Source of the DNA: Melioribacteraceae bacterium
GTDB taxonomy: Bacteria; Bacteroidota; Ignavibacteria; Ignavibacteriales; Melioribacteraceae
Assembly (NCBI GenBank): GCA_027030245.1
Contig: JALVFE010000021.1
Coordinates: forward strand, 310,001 to 374,000
Direction of reading: 5' to 3'
DNA: 64,000 nucleotides
A program made the translations under genes and the position numbers. A model generated the notes under the pieces. It did not search any database, was not told where the DNA came from, and worked only from the letters and a program-made list of their open reading frames with translations. This document shows positions 58,701 to 64,000 of the stretch, one piece after another. Within the stretch, counting starts at the first letter, position 1. The number at the start of each line of letters is the position of its first letter.

Positions 58701-60317
58701 AACGTATTCCGGTTTAGAATCGGGATTTGATAATTTTGAAGAAAGAATTTTTTTATAATTTAAATTAATCAAATCATCCGCCGCTCCGCTTAAACTATCG
58801 GTTACCAAAATATTCCGGTATTCAAAATGTTTCCTTCCCGTCTGTAACGTATACGCTATATCGGCAAGATTATCACTCTTATTGTCTTTAAGAAATTCGC
58901 CCAACTGTTTTGTATTTCGTTCCAAGGCACCTGCGGTTTTACCCGAAACAGTAAGCAGCTTAAACGGTTTTGAACTTTCTGAAGATTTTAATTGCGGAGC
59001 TTCTTCAAGTATTACATGGGCGTTCGTTCCGCCGATACCGAAAGAACTTACCGCTGCACGCAATGGCTCTTTATCGCCTTCCCATTTTCTCAATTCCGTA
59101 TTAACGTAAAACGGACTGTTGGCAAAATCTATTTTTGGATTCGGATTATTAAAATTGATCGACGGCACCAATGTTTTATTCTTAAGGCACAAAGCGGTTT
59201 TTATCAAACCTGTAACTCCCGCAGCCGTATCCAAATGCCCAATATTAGATTTAACCGAACCGATTGCGCAATAGGATTTTTTACCGGTGTATTCCCTATA
59301 AGCTTGAGTTAAAGCTTCGATTTCAATCGGATCGCCAAGTTCGGTGCCTGTTCCGTGTGTTTCTATATACGAAATAGTTTCGGGATGAACGTTAGCAACA
59401 GCAAGAGCAGAGTTTATAACCTCAATCTGTCCGTTAACACCCGGTGCGGTATATCCTACGCGCAAACCTCCATCGTTATTGTACGCCGAGCCTTTTATAA
59501 TTGCGTAAATGTGATCACCGTCTTCAATTGCATCTGCCAATCTTTTAAGCACCACAACCCCAACACCATTGCTGGCAACGGTTCCGTTGGCTTTCTCGTC
59601 GAAAGGTTTGCAGTGTCCGTCCGGCGATAAAATCATTCCTTCTTGATAAAGGTAACCGGATTTTTCCGGGAATGAAATGGTTACTCCGCCGGCAAGAGCC
59701 ATATCGCATTGATAGTTTAGCAAGTTCATGCATGCAATGTGCGTAGCAACCAAGGAAGTAGAGCATGCCGTTTGGACATCCATGCTGGGTCCGCGTAAAT
59801 TCAATTTATAGGAAATCCGGGTAGTTAAAAAATCTTTATCGTTCGCTATTGAAAGCTGATAACCTTCTGAAGAGCTTACAAAACCTTCGTTGGCTTGAAT
59901 GAACGATAACAAATACGTATTCATTCCGACACCGCCGAACATCCCGATCAACCCTTTATATTTATCTGGAACATAACCGGCATCTTCCAGTGCATTCCAA
60001 GATGTTTCAAGAAACAATCTGTGTTGCGGGTCCAATATTTCCGCTTCACGCGGGTAAAAGCCGAAAAACGATGCATCGAATTTGTCGGCGTCTTCTACAA
60101 CACCTTTTGCTTTAACGTAATCCGGATTGTTCAAAAGTTCTTCATCGATTCCGCTTTCCGATAATTCTTCGTCGTCAAAAAAAGAAATAGTTTCTTTACC
60201 TTGGACCAAATTTTCCCAAAACTCTTTTACGTTTTTAGCACCCGGAAATTTCCCCGCCATTCCTATTATCGCAATTTCAAACCCATCGTATTTATCGATT
60301 ATTTCTCTGTTACTCAT
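55800..60317 (-). CDS. Type I PKS module, KS-AT-KR-ACP
   Basis: A protein of 1505 residues that extends the peptide chain by two carbons. KS (about 12-440): active Cys in QTACSTSL near 184, His in ETHGTGTE near 320 and NIGHLD near 361. AT (about 545-850): GHSIGEY near 632 and HAFHS near 733, the pattern of malonyl-CoA-selective ATs. KR: NADPH loop GGLGKIG near 1122, and SSIS with LYTAANN (Tyr near 1282). It is probably active, and no LDD motif of B-type reductases is seen. No DH, ER or methyltransferase is present. ACP: LGGNSL near 1427. The C-terminal tail has LSEEEIQKLL, a docking-like helix. Acting on the aromatic residue from the preceding protein, it should give a 3-hydroxy-4-amino (statine-like) unit. 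Confidence 0.95.
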   Translation of the reverse strand: MSNREIIDKYDGFEIAIIGMAGKFPGAKNVKEFWENLVQGKETISFFDDEELSESGIDEELLNNPDYVKAKGVVEDADKFDASFFGFYPREAEILDPQHRLFLETSWNALEDAGYVPDKYKGLIGMFGGVGMNTYLLSFIQANEGFVSSSEGYQLSIANDKDFLTTRISYKLNLRGPSMDVQTACSTSLVATHIACMNLLNYQCDMALAGGVTISFPEKSGYLYQEGMILSPDGHCKPFDEKANGTVASNGVGVVVLKRLADAIEDGDHIYAIIKGSAYNNDGGLRVGYTAPGVNGQIEVINSALAVANVHPETISYIETHGTGTELGDPIEIEALTQAYREYTGKKSYCAIGSVKSNIGHLDTAAGVTGLIKTALCLKNKTLVPSINFNNPNPKIDFANSPFYVNTELRKWEGDKEPLRAAVSSFGIGGTNAHVILEEAPQLKSSESSKPFKLLTVSGKTAGALERNTKQLGEFLKDNKSDNLADIAYTLQTGRKHFEYRNILVTDSLSGAADDLINLNYKKILSSKLSNPDSKPEYVFMFSGQGSQYINMGKDIYENEPVFKKYVDECAGILEPIINLDLRKILFPSNEYADIARERINQTEITQVALFTVEYALAQLYISLGIVPSVMIGHSIGEYVAACISGVMNLKDALKIVALRGKLMQSLPAGAMLSVNAGEDTVRNLIDDEISIAALNATNLTAVSGTFEAIEQFEKVLEEKGIRFTKLKTSHAFHSKMMEPILDEFTNAVAQTGLSAPQIPYYSNVSGRIIQEYEATDLSYYSKHLRYTVRFSDGINELLQNPDYVLLEVGPGTVLTTLVKNNTAAGTKVKVVSSMRHPKENLNDEAVFLSALGQLWLYGAEINWKEFYKDEYRLKVSLPTYSYDKKRYWLNIKKKTDRRINKKSGNEFDWVYAPVWKQVTYLPGKLSEVKSCLILTMSGNSNLIDFDSFGVNNNLNIEHINIKENKEINLNGKDYDKILFIVDNEINVTDANLEILYKELNGFIDFLRKVSKNEKSGINIGVITRDLFEVLGNEKPNLSGSLVSGVIKSVNQEFRNISCYHYDLDVINNKNVEIILNTAVEQGKTFAIRNKRLWTLENQMLNDLEKVDGNKVIKKNGTYLIIGGLGKIGLEIARHLSENYDANIVLTTRKNLDGTNNIDEIIKSNGNIDADKIELLKKLNQPGKSIVIKKCNVENAGELKETLNYVEEKFGSINGIFHSAGLTGEKAFTLINDINDEKIKENLSAKVDGLLNIYAETVNRDIDFIALQSSISVELGGIGLSLYTAANNFMDIFIDNIETKTKWISIDWDTWKFNGNEIMDKTGLSKYSVVPGKAVKLLDRIINTDYSGRVIISTGDLNYRIEESFAGAGEAAEKSDEPEVLHERPNIQTPYKEPETELEKEILVVWQKLLGIEKIGLYDNFFDLGGNSLTGTQLVSELREKFKVELPLQLLFDDPTISGVAEIIEKEKTKSEETLNILDDVISQVENLSEEEIQKLLNNKSGNDK

Positions 60318-63300
60318 TTTGTCTTGCCTCTCATTTTCATTCTTTCCCGTTGAAGCGCCAAATTCATCTTTTGCTTATTGGCTCTGTCGATTTTTTTATC
60401 TTTTTCTTCCAATGATGTATCGCCGTTAGTTAAATAATTTGCAAATGATGATACAGTCGGGTATTTGAATAAATCAACTACCGATAATTCTTTATCGAAA
60501 ATCTCTTTCACTTTATTTTGAACTTGAATTACATTTAACGAATGTCCGCCCAATTCAAAAAAGTTATCCGTGCTACCGATTTTCTCGACACCCAAAATCT
60601 CTTGCCAGATTTCCGCAACTCTTTGTTCCGTTTCGTTAGCCGGTTTAACAAATTGTTTAGTAGCAGAATCAACCGAAGGTTTCGGTAAGGCATTTTTATC
60701 AACTTTACCGTTAGGCGTTAACGGAAACTCATGTAATTCAATGAAGAAACCGGGTATCATATATTCGGGAAGAAAATCTCTCAAAAAGTTTTTTAAGTTA
60801 ATTTCATCGCCGTTAGCTTGTTTATTTCTTATATAATATGCCACTAATCTTTGACTTTCCGAAGAACCGTTGGTTGCAATTACATAAGCTTGTGCAATAA
60901 GCGGATGCGAAGTAATTTTTTCCTCTATCTCGCCAAGTTCGATTCTAAAGCCTCTGAATTTAACTTGATTATCGATTCTGCCCAGAAATTCAATATCGCC
61001 GACAGAATTATATTTACCTAAATCACCCGTGGCGTACATTCTTCTTCCCTTCTCATTCGAGAAAGGATCGGGAATAAATTTTTCCGCGGTCAAGTCGGGT
61101 TTGTTTCCATACCCCCTTGCCAATGTAATCCCGCTTATATAAATTTCACCGGGCACACCGACAGGACATAATTGTAAATTCTTATCAAGGATGTAAACAT
61201 TCACATTATTCAACGGTTTCCCTATTGGCAACGACGTTTCAAATGTATGACTTTTAACTTCGTATGTGGTTGTACATACCGTAGCTTCGGTAGGTCCGTA
61301 AGCATTAATGAATGTCCGGTTGTTACCCCATTTTTTCGGTATGTCGGTTGTACAAAGTTCACCTGCGGAAATCAAGACTTTCAAATCATTTAAATCATCT
61401 GCCGGTAAGACTTTCAAAACAGATGGCGGTAAAGTACAATTAGTTATTTTTTCATTTCGCAATTTATTAACAAGTGCAATGCCAGAGATAATTTCTTCAG
61501 AGCCCGTCAAATGTAATTCCGCACCACTTAAGAGCGCGGTAAAAATTTCCGAAACGGAAGCGTCAAAACTAAACGATGCAAATTGAAGTATTCTGCTTTC
61601 TTCTTTGATTTTAAATTTCTCAATCATTTCTTTTGCAGAATTACAAAGCGATAAATGAGTTAATTGAACCCCTTTGGGTTTACCCGTAGAACCCGAAGTA
61701 TAAATTACATAAGCCAAATTCTCCGCATGTATGGTTCTGCCCGGATTTTCAACCGAATAGTTTTCTATTGTTTCTTGTATTTGGTCTAATAGAATTTTAT
61801 TAGTCCCGTTAGAAGGAATCTTTTCACATAATTTGCTGTCGGTTATTAAATATCTGATTCCGGAATCATTAATTATGTATTTGATTCTTTCAACCGGATA
61901 TTCGCAATCTATTGGAAGATATGCCGCACCGGCTTTTATTATTGCAAGCAGTGAAATTATTTGCTCAATCGATCTGTTCAAACATATTCCGATTATTTCA
62001 TCCCGTCCGATTCCCGCTTCCAATAAATAATTTGCGAGACGATTAACTTTTTCATTTAATTCTTTGTATGTCAATGTTTTAGAATTAAAAGTAACCGCTG
62101 TTTTATCATTCGAATATTCAGCTTGTTTATTAAACCATTCTACAACATTAGTATATTTCGATAATTTTTCCTTTTTGTTGTTCCATTCATTTAGAATAAT
62201 ATGCTTTTCTTGGTCCGTAAGAATATCAATATTTTTAATTTTAATATCCGGTGTTTCAACAATATTTTGAAATATTCTCACAAAATGCTTTAGCATTCTG
62301 TTCACCGTTGAATTTTCGAACAACTTGACGTTATAAGTTATTGATGCACCGAACCCATCGGCTGTTTCCGCCATCATCAATGAAATATCGAAAGGTGACT
62401 TCATGTCGTCAACGGTTATTGATTCAACCGGCAAACCGCCCAAGTTCATTGTCATTCCGTCTTTTCCGATTGCAAAACCGGAAAGCCCTTCCTCAGCCAA
62501 GAGATGAGCCTGTTGATAAATGAACATAACTTGGAACAAAGGAGAACGGCTTGGATCACGGCGAATTTTAAGTTTATCAACCAATAAATTGACCGGATAA
62601 TCTTGATGCGCTATCGCGTTAATAACTTTTTCGCGGGTTTCGTTTACAAAATCAGTAAAGGATTTCAGCCCGTCAATTTTGCTTCTTACGGGAACGGGGT
62701 TTACAAAATAACCTACAATGTTTTCCAATTCGGGAATTGTTCTGCCGGTTGTCGGCGTTCCTACAATTATATCATTTTGTCCGGAATATTTATTAAGCAA
62801 AATATTAAAAGCGGAAAGCAGAACAACAAAATCAGTTGTGTTTAACTTTTTGCTTAGTTCTTTGATTTTTGCAGATAATTCACGATCGAGAATAATTGTT
62901 TCCGTTTTACCTTCAAATGACTGAACCGGCGGACGGGATTTATCCAACGGTAATGAAAGCACCGGAATTTCACCGCTCAATTCCGACTTCCAATAATCCA
63001 GCAGTTTTTCTCCGTATTCTCCGTCTATCAATTCTTTTTGCCATTCCACAAAATCCGTATATTTAATTTTGCTTAACGGTAGATCGGCGTTTTCCAATCC
63101 GGAATTGTAGAATTGCCCGACTTCATAAACAATTATTGCTTGTGACCACATATCAACAACAATGTGGTGAGCTACCAATTGCAGAACAAAATCTTGCTCA
63201 CCTAACTTATATAAGTAAACTTTAAAGAGCGGCCCGTTTTCCAAATCGAAAACTTGATTTGCATTCCGGTTCAATTCATCTTTGATATCATCGGGTGTTT

Positions 63301-64000
63301 TATTTATGCGCTCTTCAGTCTTGAAATAAATTTCGTAATTGTTTCGTATTAATTGTACAGGTTCGCCGTTCTTATACGAAAAAGTTGCCCGTAGTTGCGG
63401 ATGACGTTTCACAACTTCAATTAATGACTTTTTCAATAAATCCAAATCGATTTCCGTTTTAACCCGAACTGCATAAGCAGGATTAAAAATACTGTCCGGC
63501 GACATTTGATGCTGGAACCACATTGCTTTTTGTCCGTATGACAGAGGGAATTTTCCGCTTGAAGTTTCGCTGATTTTTACCGGCGGATATTTTCCAACAG
63601 AACCGGCAGAAAGTTTTTCGGATAAATATTCAGCCAACTCAACCGAACTTGGACCTTCGATTAATTTCGAAACCGGAATTTCCACACCTAAAGCATTTTG
63701 CAACTTAGCTCTTAATTCCATGGCAACAATCGAATCCAAACCAAGATTATTAATCGATTGGTTTACATTAACATTTTCGGGCTGCAATCTTAAAACATGT
63801 GCAACAGTATTTTTAAGATAATTTACCAGCGCCGATTTCCTTTTTTCATCGTCGCCAGAATTTAATTCTTCAATCAATTCTTTTTGGTCGAATTCTGTTT
63901 GAGGCGGCTCTTCAACTATTATATCTGCCTTTTTAGTTTTCGGCGTATCTATCTTTTTCTCAAGATCATCAAACCAATAACGTTCTTTCAAAAATGCATA
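60314..64000 (-). CDS. PKS/NRPS hybrid, 5' end cut: (AT)-ACP-C-A-T (module 1)
   Basis: The frame is open to the window edge. A TTG at 63991 is only an apparent start: the in-frame sequence reads YAFLKERYWFDD, which is the end of a post-AT linker of a type I PKS, so the gene continues to the right with KS-AT. Counted from the edge: ACP with NLGLDSIV (serine about 90), C domain with AHHIVVDMW near 278, A domain with TSGSTGK near 770 and pocket DASTIAAVCK (aromatic; one conservative change from a published tyrosine code DASTVAAVCK), and T with LGGHSL near 1150. The tail is basic (MNLALQRERMKMRGKTK). There is no room for a KR between AT linker and ACP, so the upstream module appears unreduced or is reduced elsewhere. 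It overlaps the next gene by 4 bases. Confidence 0.93.
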   Translation of the reverse strand, partial: YAFLKERYWFDDLEKKIDTPKTKKADIIVEEPPQTEFDQKELIEELNSGDDEKRKSALVNYLKNTVAHVLRLQPENVNVNQSINNLGLDSIVAMELRAKLQNALGVEIPVSKLIEGPSSVELAEYLSEKLSAGSVGKYPPVKISETSSGKFPLSYGQKAMWFQHQMSPDSIFNPAYAVRVKTEIDLDLLKKSLIEVVKRHPQLRATFSYKNGEPVQLIRNNYEIYFKTEERINKTPDDIKDELNRNANQVFDLENGPLFKVYLYKLGEQDFVLQLVAHHIVVDMWSQAIIVYEVGQFYNSGLENADLPLSKIKYTDFVEWQKELIDGEYGEKLLDYWKSELSGEIPVLSLPLDKSRPPVQSFEGKTETIILDRELSAKIKELSKKLNTTDFVVLLSAFNILLNKYSGQNDIIVGTPTTGRTIPELENIVGYFVNPVPVRSKIDGLKSFTDFVNETREKVINAIAHQDYPVNLLVDKLKIRRDPSRSPLFQVMFIYQQAHLLAEEGLSGFAIGKDGMTMNLGGLPVESITVDDMKSPFDISLMMAETADGFGASITYNVKLFENSTVNRMLKHFVRIFQNIVETPDIKIKNIDILTDQEKHIILNEWNNKKEKLSKYTNVVEWFNKQAEYSNDKTAVTFNSKTLTYKELNEKVNRLANYLLEAGIGRDEIIGICLNRSIEQIISLLAIIKAGAAYLPIDCEYPVERIKYIINDSGIRYLITDSKLCEKIPSNGTNKILLDQIQETIENYSVENPGRTIHAENLAYVIYTSGSTGKPKGVQLTHLSLCNSAKEMIEKFKIKEESRILQFASFSFDASVSEIFTALLSGAELHLTGSEEIISGIALVNKLRNEKITNCTLPPSVLKVLPADDLNDLKVLISAGELCTTDIPKKWGNNRTFINAYGPTEATVCTTTYEVKSHTFETSLPIGKPLNNVNVYILDKNLQLCPVGVPGEIYISGITLARGYGNKPDLTAEKFIPDPFSNEKGRRMYATGDLGKYNSVGDIEFLGRIDNQVKFRGFRIELGEIEEKITSHPLIAQAYVIATNGSSESQRLVAYYIRNKQANGDEINLKNFLRDFLPEYMIPGFFIELHEFPLTPNGKVDKNALPKPSVDSATKQFVKPANETEQRVAEIWQEILGVEKIGSTDNFFELGGHSLNVIQVQNKVKEIFDKELSVVDLFKYPTVSSFANYLTNGDTSLEEKDKKIDRANKQKMNLALQRERMKMRGKTK

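Noticed and set aside
6858-64000. Many plus-strand frames of 60-140 codons opposite the NRPS genes
   Set aside because: They are shadows of conserved codons in the NRPS domains. They recur at homologous positions of different modules and show no domain of their own.
6858-64000. Numerous long direct similarities between distant positions that could be taken for repeats or mobile elements
   Set aside because: They coincide with homologous C, A and T domains in frame. No transposase, integrase, terminal repeats or target duplications are seen.
1-64000. tRNA, rRNA, CRISPR arrays, riboswitches
   Set aside because: No such structure or repeat pattern was noticed in the short non-coding stretches.

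Overview
The window is almost entirely one giant biosynthetic locus on the minus strand. It is an AT-rich hybrid polyketide/nonribosomal-peptide assembly line that runs from beyond the right edge (64000) down to about 2664. Spacing is very tight throughout: gaps of 2-37 bases, and two 4-base ATGA overlaps. This suggests a single operon of at least 61 kb. Low GC, FG-GAP repeats in a secreted protein, a LytTR regulator and frequent use of TTG starts point to a Bacteroidota/Ignavibacteriota-like bacterium. That placement is an inference; there is no rRNA or other phylogenetic marker here.

Layout in transcription order (right to left): a PKS/NRPS gene cut by the right edge (end of AT linker-ACP-C-A-T); a PKS gene (KS-AT-KR-ACP); NRPS C-A-T; NRPS C-A-T-ST-T*-ST-C-A-T-E; NRPS C-A-T-C-A-T; NRPS C-A-T-ST-C-A-T-E; NRPS C-A-T-C-A-T; and a 4490-residue terminal NRPS (C-A-T)x4-TE. 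ST is a PAPS-type sulfotransferase domain and T* is a carrier domain without its serine. Then come a stand-alone sulfotransferase, an MFS exporter, an MbtH-like protein, a type II thioesterase and an Sfp-type phosphopantetheinyl transferase. At the left, a plus-strand LytTR regulator with a degenerate receiver meets the operon tail to tail. Beyond it are a minus-strand lipoprotein gene and the 5' part of a secreted FG-GAP repeat gene that runs off the left edge.

There are 14 condensation and 14 adenylation domains in the window, and all C-domain HHxxxD motifs are intact. Reading the ten pocket residues by eye gives this provisional backbone: (upstream polyketide)-aromatic (Tyr/Phe)-malonate, ketoreduced (statine-like unit)-X1-X2(ST)-D-X3-X4-Phe-X5(ST)-D-Gln-X6-Phe-Orn-Asn-aromatic?-aromatic?-TE release. 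D-configured positions follow from two E domains, each followed by a DCL-type C domain in the next protein.

The most unusual content is the set of sulfotransferase domains built into the NRPS proteins. There are three in-line ST domains, two of them in a tandem ST-T*-ST arrangement, plus a fourth free-standing sulfotransferase of a different subfamily. The gene pair at 35700-52423 and the pair at 20355-35703 have the same module plan, end in a Phe module and carry ST on a module with nearly the same adenylation code. This suggests duplication of a two-gene block. I know of no characterised pathway with this architecture, but I could not search for one.
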